From Nonomuraea angiospora (GTDB taxonomy: Bacteria > Actinomycetota > Actinomycetes > Streptosporangiales > Streptosporangiaceae), in contig NZ_JADBEK010000001.1 in NCBI RefSeq assembly GCF_014873145.1, positions 1,984,001-2,048,000 of the forward strand: 64,000 bases of DNA, in the 5' to 3' direction. A program made the translations under genes and the position numbers. This document shows positions 40,711-50,258 of this stretch, in pieces; within the stretch, counting starts at the first letter, position 1; each line of letters begins with the position of its first letter. Below the pieces are notes generated by a model that saw only the letters and a program-made list of their open reading frames with translations, was not told the DNA's origin and made no database searches.

Positions 40711-43248
40711 TCACGGCGTTCGGCGGCCTCTGTCCCTGAATCTCCGGCGGGTGATGACCAGCAGCGTGCCCCCGTACAGGACGACCACCGCCAGCAGCCA
40801 CAGGTAGCTCGTGGCGGGCAGCGCGACCAGCCCGAACGCGTCCGCCAGCGGCGAGAGCGGCAACAGCAGGCCGACCGCGGCGAGCGCGCCCGTCGCCAGC
40901 CCGAGCGGGCGCGACACCCCGCTGATGGGGCGCAGCAGCAGCATGATGACGGCCTGGGTGAGCATGTTCTCGATGAACCAGCCGGTGTGGAAGGCCGGCG
41001 CCCCCTCCACGCCGAGGACCCAGGTCAGCACCGCGAACGTGACGAGGTCCGCCACGGCGTTCAGGGCCCCGAACCCGGCGACGAAGCCCAGGAGGGCACG
41101 TGGCCGGAGCCGGAGGGGGCGGCGCAGGACGTCCGGGCCGGCCCGGTCGAAGGCGAGGGCGAGCTGCGCGGCGTCGAAGCACAGGTTCTGCACCAGCACC
41201 TGGACGGGCAGCATCGGCAGGAACGGCAGCGCCAGCCCGGCCGCGAGCATCGCGATCACGTTTCCGAGGTTGGACGACAGCGCGATGCGCAGGTAGGTGA
41301 CGATGTTGCCGGTGCTGCGCCGCCCGGCGACGACCGCGTGGTCGACCGCGGCGAGATCCTTGGCCGCCAGCACGACGTCGGCCGCCTCCCGCGTGACGTC
41401 CACCGCGCCCCTCGGGCAGATGCCGACGTCGGCGGCGCGCATGGCGGCCAGGTCGTTGACGCCGTCGCCGAGGAAGCCGACCGTGTGGCCGCGGGCGCGC
41501 AGCGCGCGTACGACCCGCGCCTTCTGCTCGGGGGTGCAGCGGGCGACCACCGTCGCCCGGCCGACGGCCTCGGCCAGCTCGGCGTCGGACAGGTCCGCCA
41601 GCTCGCCCGCGTTGACCACCGCGCCCACGCTCAGGCCCAGGTCCCGGCAGGTACGGGCGGCGGTCGCCGGATGGTCGCCGGTCAGCACCTTGGGCGTGAT
41701 CCCCCGGCGGGAGAGCGCCGCCAGGGCGCCCGGCGCCTCCGGCGACGGCTCGTCGGCCAGCGTGACGAAGCCGGCGAAGCGGAGCCCGCGCTCCTCGCCC
41801 AGGCGGTGGACGGCGGGGCGATCGGCAGGGCGGTCGGCCGTGGCGACCGCGAGCACCCGCAGCCCCTCCTCGGCCAGCCGGTCGGCCAGGCGGGCGGCAC
41901 GCAGGCGGTCCGGCGGGCTGAGCGTGCAACGTTCCAGCACCGGCTCCACGGCGCCCTTGACCACGACGCGGTGCGCCTCGCCGTCGCGGACGAGCGCGCA
42001 CGAGATGCGGCTCACCGGATCGAACGGCGAGGCGTCCACGCCCTCGACGTCCCCCTGGTCGGGCGCGCCGAGCAGGATCGCCTCGTCCAGGGAGTCGGGC
42101 ACCGGCGGGTCGGCCAGGTGCAGCGTCCAGAAGCTGTTGATCGCGGCCCAGCGCAGCACCTCGGGATCCGGGCCGCCGTCCGGGCCGATGGAGTCACGGA
42201 GCACGGGACGGTCTCGGGTGAGAGTGCCGGTCTTGTCCATGCACAGCACGTCGATCGCGCCCACGTCGTGCAGCGCGGCCAGCCGCTTGACGATCACGCC
42301 GCTGCGCGCCAGCAACGCCGAACCCCTGGCCAGGGCGGTGGTCACGACGACGGGCAGCATCTCGGGCGTGAGCCCGACGGCCACCGCGACCGCGAACGGC
42401 AGCGCCTCCAGTCCCCGGCCGCGCAGGACCGCGCCGGCCACCAGCGCCACCGGCGGGATGATCACCATGAGCCGGACCAGCGTCCAGGAGATGCCGTTCA
42501 CCGAACGGTCGAACGCCGACGGCCTGCGCGCCGGCGCGGCGGAGGAGCCCGCGAGCATCGTGTCCGCGCCGGTGGCCGCCACCACCGCCAGCGCGCTCCC
42601 CGAGACGACGCTGCTGCCCTGCCGGCACAGGTGATCGTCCCCCTCGGGCAGGTCGAGCGCCCGCTTGGGAACCGGGGCCGACTCCCCGGTCAGCGGCGCC
42701 TGGTGCACCGTCAGACCCCTGGCGCGCAGCAGCCGCACGTCGGCCGGCACCAGGTCACCCGGTCCCAGCTTGACCACGTCGCCCGGTACGAGCTGATCGA
42801 CCGGGATCTCCCGCTCCCACGGCTCGGCGTCCTCCGACGCGCGCCGCCGGACCGTCGCCGTGGTGGCCACCAGCTCCCGCAGCGCCGCGGTCGAGCGGTC
42901 GGCCCGGTATTCGCCGTTGGAGCGCAGCACGCAACTGGCCACGACCAGGAGCACGATGACGCCCGCCGTGCCCCAGGACGCGATCAGCGCCGACACCACC
43001 CCCAGCGCGAGCAGCACCATCGTGAACGGGTCCCGCAGGCTGCGCGCCAGCCGTCGCGGCCACGACACCGGGCGCCGGCCGGGAAGGACGTTCTCGCCGT
43101 GGCGGAGCAGCCGGGACTCGGCCTCCGCCTCCACGAGGCCGCGCGGCCCGCTGTCCAGCAGCCGCAGCACCTGCAGCCTGCTCAGGGCCGCGACCTCGTC
43201 CCCGGCCGGCCGGGACGGCGTGCTCGGCGCCTCAGGCGCCCAGACCAT
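40711..43248 (-). CDS. mgtA: Mg2+-transporting P-type ATPase (MgtA-like)
   Basis: 845 residues of a P3B-type ATPase that imports Mg2+ at the expense of ATP. The N-terminal cytoplasmic segment has RLLRHGENVLP. The actuator has LTGESAPV, the phosphorylation site is D338 in MDKTGTLT, and the hinge is GDGVNDLAAMRAADVG. The fourth-helix motif GLTPEMLPVVVT is characteristic of MgtA/MgtB. Ten membrane helices are expected. ATG 43248 lies 17 bp inside the end of the ArsR-type regulator gene, indicating coupling. Regulation by that ArsR protein is likely; no Mg2+ riboswitch is evident because the leader is coding. Confidence 0.9.
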   Translation of the reverse strand: MVWAPEAPSTPSRPAGDEVAALSRLQVLRLLDSGPRGLVEAEAESRLLRHGENVLPGRRPVSWPRRLARSLRDPFTMVLLALGVVSALIASWGTAGVIVLLVVASCVLRSNGEYRADRSTAALRELVATTATVRRRASEDAEPWEREIPVDQLVPGDVVKLGPGDLVPADVRLLRARGLTVHQAPLTGESAPVPKRALDLPEGDDHLCRQGSSVVSGSALAVVAATGADTMLAGSSAAPARRPSAFDRSVNGISWTLVRLMVIIPPVALVAGAVLRGRGLEALPFAVAVAVGLTPEMLPVVVTTALARGSALLARSGVIVKRLAALHDVGAIDVLCMDKTGTLTRDRPVLRDSIGPDGGPDPEVLRWAAINSFWTLHLADPPVPDSLDEAILLGAPDQGDVEGVDASPFDPVSRISCALVRDGEAHRVVVKGAVEPVLERCTLSPPDRLRAARLADRLAEEGLRVLAVATADRPADRPAVHRLGEERGLRFAGFVTLADEPSPEAPGALAALSRRGITPKVLTGDHPATAARTCRDLGLSVGAVVNAGELADLSDAELAEAVGRATVVARCTPEQKARVVRALRARGHTVGFLGDGVNDLAAMRAADVGICPRGAVDVTREAADVVLAAKDLAAVDHAVVAGRRSTGNIVTYLRIALSSNLGNVIAMLAAGLALPFLPMLPVQVLVQNLCFDAAQLALAFDRAGPDVLRRPLRLRPRALLGFVAGFGALNAVADLVTFAVLTWVLGVEGAPAFHTGWFIENMLTQAVIMLLLRPISGVSRPLGLATGALAAVGLLLPLSPLADAFGLVALPATSYLWLLAVVVLYGGTLLVITRRRFRDRGRRTP

Positions 43249-43573
43249 GGGCCTGTCCCCCCGGGCGGCCAGCCCGCTCGGCGAGGCGCCCCACCAGGAC
43301 CTGGACCGTGGCGACGATGTCCTGATCGTCGATCAGGTAGACCACCCGGCGCCCCTCGCGCCTCGACCGCACCAGGCCGGCCAGCTTCAGCTTGGCCAGG
43401 TGCTGGCTGACCGCCGGAAGCGCGCCGCCCACCCGCTCGGCCAGCCCGGTCACGTCGCACTCGCCCTGCGCCAGCGCCCAGACGATGTGCAGCCGCGGCG
43501 GCGACGACAGCAACCCGAAAGCGGCCGCGGCTTCGGCCAGCACGTCGGCGGGCGGGTCGCCGACCTCTCCCAT
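43232..43573 (-). CDS. ArsR-family winged-helix regulator
   Basis: 113 residues. The winged helix (about 15-90) includes SPPRLHIVWALAQGECDVTG and an ALPAVSQHLAKLKLAGLV recognition helix, then a RREGRRVVYLI wing. Only one Cys is present in the alpha-3 region, so the classic As/Cd Cys pair is missing and the effector is uncertain. ATG 43573 is chosen because GGAGGAG precedes it; ATG 43594 is in frame but lacks a site. It overlaps the ATPase gene by 17 bp and probably controls it. Confidence 0.87.
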   Translation of the reverse strand: MGEVGDPPADVLAEAAAAFGLLSSPPRLHIVWALAQGECDVTGLAERVGGALPAVSQHLAKLKLAGLVRSRREGRRVVYLIDDQDIVATVQVLVGRLAERAGRPGGQAHGLGA

Positions 43574-43613
43574 CGCCACTCCTCCTGCGGACATAGCCGC
43601 CCAGTCTAGGCCG

Positions 43614-43877
43614 TCACGGCTTGGCCTGCCCGTCCTCCCGAACGCTCGCGCGCAGCCTGGCCGCCTGCTCCTCCAGCCGCCGCGCCTGCTCCTCCAGCGA
43701 CGGGCCGGAGGCGGGCGGCCCGGCCGGCTCGTCGTCGTGGAGCTTGCCGGCCTCGGCCTTGAAGATCCGCAGGGAGCGGCCGACGGCGCGGGCCGTCTCC
43801 GGGAGCTTCTTCGCGCCGAAGAGCAGCACGAAGACCAGGGCGATGATGAGGATTTCAGCCCATCCGAGATCCTGCAT
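43614..43877 (-). CDS. tatA: Twin-arginine translocase subunit TatA
   Basis: 87 residues: one membrane helix (about 7-23), the FGAKKLPE hinge with its conserved FG, an amphipathic helix (RAVGRSLRIFKAEAG) and a charged Glu/Arg-rich tail that may form a coiled coil. It forms the pore of the Tat protein export system. The ATG at 43877 follows AGGA. No tatB or tatC is adjacent, so this is probably an additional copy or a split operon. Confidence 0.9.
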   Translation of the reverse strand: MQDLGWAEILIIALVFVLLFGAKKLPETARAVGRSLRIFKAEAGKLHDDEPAGPPASGPSLEEQARRLEEQAARLRASVREDGQAKP

Positions 43878-43959
43878 GAGGAGTCCTAACGTTGCTCGGA
43901 TGCGCAAGTATAGGAGTGTCCAGGTAAGGCGAAGGACGCCACCTGCGGGTCGAGCGCGG

Positions 43960-44715
43960 TCAGCTCGGCGCCGGAAGCTCGACCAGGCCCGTGAACTCGG
44001 CACTGGGCCGGACCTGGATCTCCTCCCACAGCAGCTCCGTGAACGCGCGCACGGCACGGACCGCCTCGACCAGGTTGCCCTCGGCGAGGTGGATGCGGAC
44101 GACCAGGCGCTGGGAGCTCTCGCGCAGCGGCTCGTACTCGACGGCGGCCAGCGCGAGGTCGAGTGCCCGGCCGTAGGCGCCCCGGGCGAGCTGCCGTTCG
44201 GCCACGGCCTCCAGGGTGTGCAGCTGGAGCTGGCGGACACGCTCGCGGACGGCGACGACCCACTCGTCATACCAGCCGGGCAGCAGCACGCCGCGCGGCG
44301 GCACCCACGAGCCGTCGTCCTCGGCCTGCGCCGGTCGCCGCACGTGCAGCCGCCGGCTCAGCGCCCGCAGCTCGTCGACGTCGACCGAGACCCGCGAGTC
44401 CAGCCGCATGGCCGGCCCGCCCGTGACGATCAGCCCCGGGCAGGCCCGGCCGGCCCGCCAGAGCGTGGTGCGGAGGTCGGCCTGCGCGTGGGCCTCGCTG
44501 GAGTCGGGCCACAGACTGCCTGCGGCGAAGTCACGGGTCGCGGTGCCGTGCAGGCCGAGAAAGGCGACCAGCCGCCGAGCGCTGTGCGGGAGCTCGCCCC
44601 ACCGTGCACCGCCCGTTTCAGCGCGTGCCGACACCTCGAAGGTGCCCAGCAGACGCAGGCTCACCGACCCCTCCGGCCGTGCATCGTACGCCGCGACAGC
44701 AGAAGTGCTGTCCAT
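43960..44715 (-). CDS. BTAD/SARP-type transcriptional regulator
   Basis: 251 residues. An N-terminal winged-helix DNA-binding domain (about 18-95, VSLRLLGTFEVS, then LPHSARRLVAFLGLHG) is followed by a bacterial transcriptional activation domain of helical repeats (about 105-245). It lacks the NB-ARC and TPR parts of long AfsR proteins. SARPs activate clusters by binding direct repeats at -35 regions. It has its own promoter and a GGAGGGG site before ATG 44715. It lies just downstream of the injection-system genes, which makes it a candidate regulator of them. Confidence 0.85.
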   Translation of the reverse strand: MDSTSAVAAYDARPEGSVSLRLLGTFEVSARAETGGARWGELPHSARRLVAFLGLHGTATRDFAAGSLWPDSSEAHAQADLRTTLWRAGRACPGLIVTGGPAMRLDSRVSVDVDELRALSRRLHVRRPAQAEDDGSWVPPRGVLLPGWYDEWVVAVRERVRQLQLHTLEAVAERQLARGAYGRALDLALAAVEYEPLRESSQRLVVRIHLAEGNLVEAVRAVRAFTELLWEEIQVRPSAEFTGLVELPAPS

Positions 44716-44751
44716 CGGGCGCCCCTCCTATGCACGAACAGATCCCCCTGG

Positions 44752-44781
44752 GTTTTATGTTGCCCGCAGATGATCTGTCAA
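44752..44781 (-). promoter_or_regulatory. Promoter of SARP gene
   Basis: Consensus TTGACA (44781-44776), an 18-bp spacer and TAAAAC (44757-44752) on the minus strand, about 35 bp before the ATG. The 212-bp gap to the cargo gene is notably AT-richer than its surroundings. Confidence 0.6.
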
Positions 44782-44927
44782 TAGGGCGCCATCAGACGGC
44801 AATCTTGGGATGGAATTCAACTGCCAAATCGGCCATGAACTGGGCTTTTGAGCCACACTCCGGCGACCGTTAAATTCATCTTGAAACTGCCGAACATCCC
44901 ATTCACCGTCGAAACACCGGCAGTTAT

Positions 44928-47900
44928 TCAGCCGTATTTGGTGAGTTCCGGATGGCGGCGCAGCGCCTCGTAGGTCCTGCGGTCGGGGGCGTAGCCGTCG
45001 GCGCGCGACCCGTCCTCGCCGCGTTCGCGGAAGACCTCGCGAAGCCGGTCGACCAGCGGGTCCCACTGCGTGTAGACCGGCTTGAGCTTGTTCAGCGACT
45101 GAATGGCGGCGATGACATCCGGGCCCCGGTACCACGGCGGGTGCTCGAGCTCCTTGCGCACCTCGGCGAAGACCGCCCTCTCCTGATCGCGCAGCGTCAG
45201 CAGGGCCGGGATCAGGCTCCGGATCCTGGCGTTGCGCTCCTCCATCGCGTCGGCGTCAGGAGCGGGCGCGGGCGGAGGCCCCACCGTCTCCTTCTGCGCG
45301 GGCGCGGGCGCCAGTGCCGTCTTGAGCCTGCGCAGCTCGGCGCGGATCTCCGTCTGCCGGTCGCCGATCCTGCGCAGCATCTCGGCCACCGCCGCCACGT
45401 CGGTGAACTGCTCGGAGGCGGCCGTGATGGCCCTGGCGGCCCTGTCGAGCCTGAGGTTGTCGGCCTTGAGGCCCGCCTGGGCCTCCTCGAAGGCCCCGGC
45501 CGCGGCGCGGGCCCTGAGCTGGGCGACCCGGTCGCCCACCACGATCGTCTCGAACGCCTCCCGCTCCTTGGCCAGCTCGGCCGGCCAGTCGTAGCGCACC
45601 CCGCCCTCAGCTTGGCCCTGCGGCCGGACCACCGCCTGCACGGCGTCGGACGCGCCGTCGTTGTCACTGGCGTACTCGGCGAGCGCGCGGCTCATCGCCT
45701 CCCGGTCCCCGCCGGCGGCGGCGATCCTGCGGCCGAGGCGCTGCCAGTCCTGGAAGCTCGCGATCCGGCCGCGGAAGGCGTGGTTCCACCTGCCGGGTTC
45801 CCGGGAGATCGACGCGATGGCCGCGAAGTCGTCGTCCGACAGCTTCATCCCGATCACCTCGGTGCGGGACTGGAGCAGCTTGCTGCCGCCGGTGGCCAGC
45901 TTGAGCGCACTGGCGATGGGTGACTGGTCGGCGGCGGAGGCCAGCGCGCGGGCCGAGACGCCCAGGTCGGTCTCCGAGGTCGTGGTGCTCACGTCGCCCG
46001 TGGCCTTGTTCCCGGGGCCGACGGCGGCGGTGACGGCCTGCTCGGTCTGATACTCGAGCTGGGGGCCCGACGCCGCCCCAGCCTTGAGGCCGCCGCCCGT
46101 CGCCCCGGCGAACAGCCGGTGCGTGCCCGTCTCGTCGGCGACCGTCTTCTCCGAGAAGGAATGGGTGGTCGAGATCGACGCCTCCAGCCCCGCGACGCCC
46201 ACCTTGGGGGTCAGCGTGGTGGACCAGCCGCTGCCGGTCTCCGTACCCGCCACCCGGGTGGGGTCGGCGGCGGCCAGGGCGGCCAGTTCGGCCGCGCCGT
46301 CGACCGCGAGGATCCGGTCGAACCTGTTCTGGTAGTCCGGGTCGCCCGGGTTCAGGCGGAAGGTGACCGCCCGGCCTTCCGACGTCGTCCTGCCGTAGCT
46401 GAGGCCGCCGCTCACGGCGCCCGACGAGCCGGACGCGCCGATGGACTTCGCGCTCTCCGACACCACCTCGACCGTGACGAGCACGGCCCCGCCCCTGCGC
46501 GCCACCGTGCGCTTGAGCGACCTGCTCCTGCTGTAGGAGACCTCGGCACCGACCGGCGATCTGCCCGCGCCGCTCACGCCGAGCGAGCCGCCGAGGCCCT
46601 TCCTGGCCTCCAGGCTCGCCTGGTCGCCCTCGCCGAGCCTGGCCGCCTCGGCGGCCGACAGCGGGGCCGCCAGGGTGGTGAGCAGCTGCCGCGCGTCGTC
46701 GACGCCGCCGCGCGCGACGAGGTTGACGATCCGCAGCTCCTGCTCCGCGCCGCCCGACCCGTCGCGGGCCAGGTCCCCGAGGTAGCGCCTGGTCTCCTCC
46801 TCGGTGAACCGGTGGACGAACGTCCCGGTCACCGACCCCGTCACCGACAGCGACGCGTTCGCCGTGCCCTTCCGTCCCGCCCCGCCGCCCACCGTGCCGG
46901 ACGCGCCGATCGTGACGGTCACCATGAGCTGGTACGCCGGCGGCTCCGTCGCCTCCACCCGCGTGGCCTTCACCACCACGCGGGCGTTGCCCGCGACGGA
47001 CTTCGTCGTGGTGAAGCCGTTGCCGTACGCGGTGGTCCGCTGCGCGCTCGCCGCTCCCTGCCCGCCGAACCCCTCGGGACCGGCGACGAGGCCGGCGCTC
47101 GCCTGGCCGGCGGTCCGGGTCCCCTGCTGGAGCCTGCCCTGCTCGTCGAACGTCCCCGTGCTGGTGTCCTTGCTGCGGGTGAGGGTCAGGCTGCCCTCGT
47201 TCCGTGCCACCGTCGTCGTTCTCGTGCTCTTGGACGTGGCCTCAGTCGCTTTCGGCGCCGTACCAGGCGCGGGCGCGGGGGCGGGCGCTGGGGTTGTGGG
47301 GGTTTTCGGTGCCGTGGTGGCGGGTGCCGGGGGCTTGGCCGGTTCGGGGGCGGGGGCCGCCTGAGGAGCTTCCGGTTTCGGCCTGGCCTTGGGCGCCTTC
47401 GGCTGGGTCTGTGCCTGCTGGAGGATCCCGTCGTCCGCATCGGCCGGGACCGGGAGGCTCACGATCCTGCGCCGCGGCTTCGGGGGCGGGGGCGCCTCGG
47501 GACGGGCCGGGCGGCGCTGCTCGACGACCGGTTCGGGCCGCGGCGGCTTGCGCGGGAGCTTCTTGATGGCCTCCAGAGCCGGGGAGAGGTTTGCGGGCAC
47601 GTGCTCGCGCAGCGGGTCCTTGGCCCGGCCGGTGCCGGTGGTGGCGCCGGCCAGCCCGAGCTTGGCCGCGCAGTGCGGGCAGATCAGCGAGCTGGCGCCG
47701 ACCGCTATCAGCTTGAGGCCGTGCTTGGCCGCGTGGGCCACCAGCCTCGCCTCCGCGTCCTTGCGCGCCTGCTCCGCCGTACGCCTGCGCTTCGGCTCGT
47801 CCGCCTCGGACGTCTCGCCTTCGGCGGTCCCGCCCTCATGCTGGTCCACGAGACGCGGTCCCGGCTGGGACGCCGGAGCGGTCTTCGGCACGACTCCCGA

Positions 47901-48923
47901 CAGCGGCACCGGTTCGGACTTCGGCACCACTCCCGACTCGGGCACCGGTTCGGACTCGGGCGCGGGTTCGTGGGCGTGCGCGAGCGCCGACCCGGGCGCG
48001 GGCACCGGTACGGGAGCGGGCGAAGGCGCGGGCTTGGCGGCGGGAGCCGGTCCGGCGGGCTCGTGATCGGGAGCCTCCGGCTGCTGCTTCTTCAGGCGGA
48101 CGGCCTTGACCCACGTCTCGCTCGGCCCCAGGTCCACGAGCTTGCGGCGGCTGCCTTTGCTGGTGGTGACGAGCTCGTGCAGGTTGCCCTGCTCGTCCAC
48201 GGCGTAACCCACGGTGACGGTTACATCTCCCCGGATGGAGCCCTCCGCCGCCTCGCGACGCTCCTCAGGAGTGCGTTCGTCCACCGGCGGCGGCTTGCCC
48301 TCCTTCTCCGCCTTGGCCGTCTTCGCCGCCTGGCCCGCCTCCCACCGGGCGAGGCTCTTCCGTACGACCCCCTCCATCAGCTCGGTCGCCCGCAGGTCGG
48401 CGGCGTCCTGGAACTCCCGCAGCCGGCCGAGCGCCTCGACGTCCTCCGGGCTCGCGGGTCCCCCCGTCTCCTCCGCCATCGCCAGCCCGACCGACGCGCT
48501 GCCGCCCACCGCCACCGGGCCGCTCTCGTGGGCCATCGCGTCGGCCGCCGCGTGGGCCGCGGCCTCGAGCCCGGCGTGGCGGGTCGGCCGCGGGCCCGCG
48601 CCGCCGCGCTGCTGGATGACGTGGGCCAGCTCGTGGGCGAGCAGGTGCCTGCCGTCGGGGGTGTGCGGCGCGAACCTGCCGGGGCCGAAGACGATCCGCT
48701 CACCGACCGTGTACGCGCGGGCGCCCAGCTCGCGCGCCGATCTCCCGGCCGGGCCGTCGGAGTGCACCCTGACCTGGCTGAGGTCCTGCCCGAACCGCTG
48801 CTCCATGGCCGTACGCGTCGCCCGGTCCAGCGGCTCGCCCCTGCGCGCCAGCTCCCTGCGGGCCGCGGCGGGGACGGGCGCCGAGGCCCGCGCGGATTCG
48901 GCACGCCGGTCGCCGGCCGCCAT
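44928..48923 (-). CDS. DUF4157 protein, likely eCIS cargo/effector
   Basis: 1331 residues. The N-terminal DUF4157 domain (about 20-110) carries the metallopeptidase-like HELAHVIQQ motif (H97-E98-x-x-H101) and is a known marker of eCIS-associated toxins or cargo. Then follow a Pro/Ala/Glu-rich disordered region (about 280-630) with repeated PESGVVPKS-type units, a lone CPHC pair (about 410), a Gly/Ser/Thr-rich beta-type region (about 650-1050), and a helical C-terminal domain (about 1080-1330) with coiled coils. No known toxin fold is recognised. ATG 48923 lies 2 bp after the preceding stop. It is the last gene of the eCIS operon. Confidence 0.75.
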   Translation of the reverse strand: MAAGDRRAESARASAPVPAAARRELARRGEPLDRATRTAMEQRFGQDLSQVRVHSDGPAGRSARELGARAYTVGERIVFGPGRFAPHTPDGRHLLAHELAHVIQQRGGAGPRPTRHAGLEAAAHAAADAMAHESGPVAVGGSASVGLAMAEETGGPASPEDVEALGRLREFQDAADLRATELMEGVVRKSLARWEAGQAAKTAKAEKEGKPPPVDERTPEERREAAEGSIRGDVTVTVGYAVDEQGNLHELVTTSKGSRRKLVDLGPSETWVKAVRLKKQQPEAPDHEPAGPAPAAKPAPSPAPVPVPAPGSALAHAHEPAPESEPVPESGVVPKSEPVPLSGVVPKTAPASQPGPRLVDQHEGGTAEGETSEADEPKRRRTAEQARKDAEARLVAHAAKHGLKLIAVGASSLICPHCAAKLGLAGATTGTGRAKDPLREHVPANLSPALEAIKKLPRKPPRPEPVVEQRRPARPEAPPPPKPRRRIVSLPVPADADDGILQQAQTQPKAPKARPKPEAPQAAPAPEPAKPPAPATTAPKTPTTPAPAPAPAPGTAPKATEATSKSTRTTTVARNEGSLTLTRSKDTSTGTFDEQGRLQQGTRTAGQASAGLVAGPEGFGGQGAASAQRTTAYGNGFTTTKSVAGNARVVVKATRVEATEPPAYQLMVTVTIGASGTVGGGAGRKGTANASLSVTGSVTGTFVHRFTEEETRRYLGDLARDGSGGAEQELRIVNLVARGGVDDARQLLTTLAAPLSAAEAARLGEGDQASLEARKGLGGSLGVSGAGRSPVGAEVSYSRSRSLKRTVARRGGAVLVTVEVVSESAKSIGASGSSGAVSGGLSYGRTTSEGRAVTFRLNPGDPDYQNRFDRILAVDGAAELAALAAADPTRVAGTETGSGWSTTLTPKVGVAGLEASISTTHSFSEKTVADETGTHRLFAGATGGGLKAGAASGPQLEYQTEQAVTAAVGPGNKATGDVSTTTSETDLGVSARALASAADQSPIASALKLATGGSKLLQSRTEVIGMKLSDDDFAAIASISREPGRWNHAFRGRIASFQDWQRLGRRIAAAGGDREAMSRALAEYASDNDGASDAVQAVVRPQGQAEGGVRYDWPAELAKEREAFETIVVGDRVAQLRARAAAGAFEEAQAGLKADNLRLDRAARAITAASEQFTDVAAVAEMLRRIGDRQTEIRAELRRLKTALAPAPAQKETVGPPPAPAPDADAMEERNARIRSLIPALLTLRDQERAVFAEVRKELEHPPWYRGPDVIAAIQSLNKLKPVYTQWDPLVDRLREVFRERGEDGSRADGYAPDRRTYEALRRHPELTKYG

Positions 48924-48925
48924 CG

Positions 48926-50248
48926 TCACAGGCCGTGCGTGAGCGGCAGCGCGAACGACGTCCGCCAACCGGTGACCGCGTCGCCCTCGACGACGGCCAG
49001 CGGCGCGTAGTGGTAGGCCACGCCGTGCGGGCCGCGCCCCTGGGGATGGTGCCAGATGACGTCGCCCAGGGTGCGGCGCGCGGGGAAGACCCAGTAGTCG
49101 CCCGTGCGGTAGCGGTGCGGGTTGCCGCGCTCGCCGGTGAGGAAGCGCACCTCGACGCCCCGCTCCAGCGGGATCCACCCCGCGTCCTTCCTGGCCGCCT
49201 GCGCCTCGGTCACCGGAACGGCCCCGTCGGGGGACTTGCCGGGCGGCGTGTGGTCCCAGCGCCGCAGGTACGGGTGGCGACGCCGGTCGATCGCGGGCGG
49301 CGGCGCGTCCAAGGTCACGGTCGACAGGTCCACGTCCACGTCGACCACCTGGCGCAGCGGCGCGGCAGGACGCGGCCGGCCCAGCTCGCGGCGCAGCGAG
49401 ACGGCGTCGTCCACGGCCTCCACCCACTGGCCGACCTCCAGCGTGGTGTGCCGGTCGCGGCCCAGAGTGCTCACCTGGACCACGGGCCCGTCGCTCGCCA
49501 GGACCGGGTAGATCACCGAGCCGTTGTCCCGCGACCAGGCGAAGCTCGCCCCTTCCCGGGCGGTGCCCCCGCTGCGGATCTCCACCCGGTAGAGCTGGTT
49601 CTCCCCGGTGTATCCCGCGTCGGACGGCGCGGTGCACGGGTCGTCGTCGGCTTCGTGCGGGCGCGTGGCGCGTACCTGGAGCACTCCCCGGTGCTCCGTC
49701 GACGCGGCGGCGGCGATCCAGTCGGCGACCCAGGTCTCCACCGGCACGTCGCCGGTCGGCACGGGCACGGCGCGCGCCTGCCAGACCACCTGCGCGCGGC
49801 TGCTGGTGTCCGGGTGGTGCGGGCCGAGCGCGGGCTCGTGCAGCGTGGGGTCCTCCACCTCGGTGACGTGCCGCTCCCAGACCTTCAGGTAGACCAGGTA
49901 GCTGCCCTTGGGCAGCCGGTCGGCGCCTCCGACGTCCAGCACGGCGTGCGGCTGCTTGGCGTAGGTGGTCTCGGCCGGGTTCTCGACGCCGATGCCGTTC
50001 ACGTAATAGCGGCCCGCCCCGATGGTGAAGTCCGCCACGGCCGGGTCGGCGACGGCGAAGCCCAGCGCGGGGCCCGCCGGCCCGGCGTGGGGGCCCATCA
50101 GGTCGGCCAGCGCGCCGCGCAGCTGGTGCAGCAGGAGCGCGGTCTGCTCGTTGCGGTTGGCGTCCAGGCCGACCCTGCCCTGCAGGGCGAAGACCGCGGA
50201 GTAGCCGCGCTCCGGCGAGAAGGTGATGTTGGAGAAGTCTCCGTGCAC
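48926..50248 (-). CDS. DUF6519-type eCIS-associated protein
   Basis: About 440 residues. The start (HGDFSNITFSPERGYSAVFA) and body (GRVGLDANRNEQ, FTIGAGRYYVNGI, WERHVTEVEDP) match a family found beside phage-tail-like baseplate genes in actinobacteria and cyanobacteria. Its role may be fibre or cargo attachment, but this is not established. GTG 50248 has GGGAGA upstream and follows the preceding stop; upstream in-frame codons (ATG 50290) would overlap the previous gene. Confidence 0.72.
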   Translation of the reverse strand: MHGDFSNITFSPERGYSAVFALQGRVGLDANRNEQTALLLHQLRGALADLMGPHAGPAGPALGFAVADPAVADFTIGAGRYYVNGIGVENPAETTYAKQPHAVLDVGGADRLPKGSYLVYLKVWERHVTEVEDPTLHEPALGPHHPDTSSRAQVVWQARAVPVPTGDVPVETWVADWIAAAASTEHRGVLQVRATRPHEADDDPCTAPSDAGYTGENQLYRVEIRSGGTAREGASFAWSRDNGSVIYPVLASDGPVVQVSTLGRDRHTTLEVGQWVEAVDDAVSLRRELGRPRPAAPLRQVVDVDVDLSTVTLDAPPPAIDRRRHPYLRRWDHTPPGKSPDGAVPVTEAQAARKDAGWIPLERGVEVRFLTGERGNPHRYRTGDYWVFPARRTLGDVIWHHPQGRGPHGVAYHYAPLAVVEGDAVTGWRTSFALPLTHGL

Positions 50249-50258
50249 TGCGCTCTCC

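Noticed and set aside
40675..43410. A 911-codon plus-strand frame
   Set aside because: Antisense to the Mg2+ ATPase, whose motifs are intact.
44928..49637. Extended 1569-residue version of the DUF4157 protein
   Set aside because: The upstream part is antisense-free but lies in another frame of the DUF6519 gene; ATG 48923 just after that gene's stop is the natural start.
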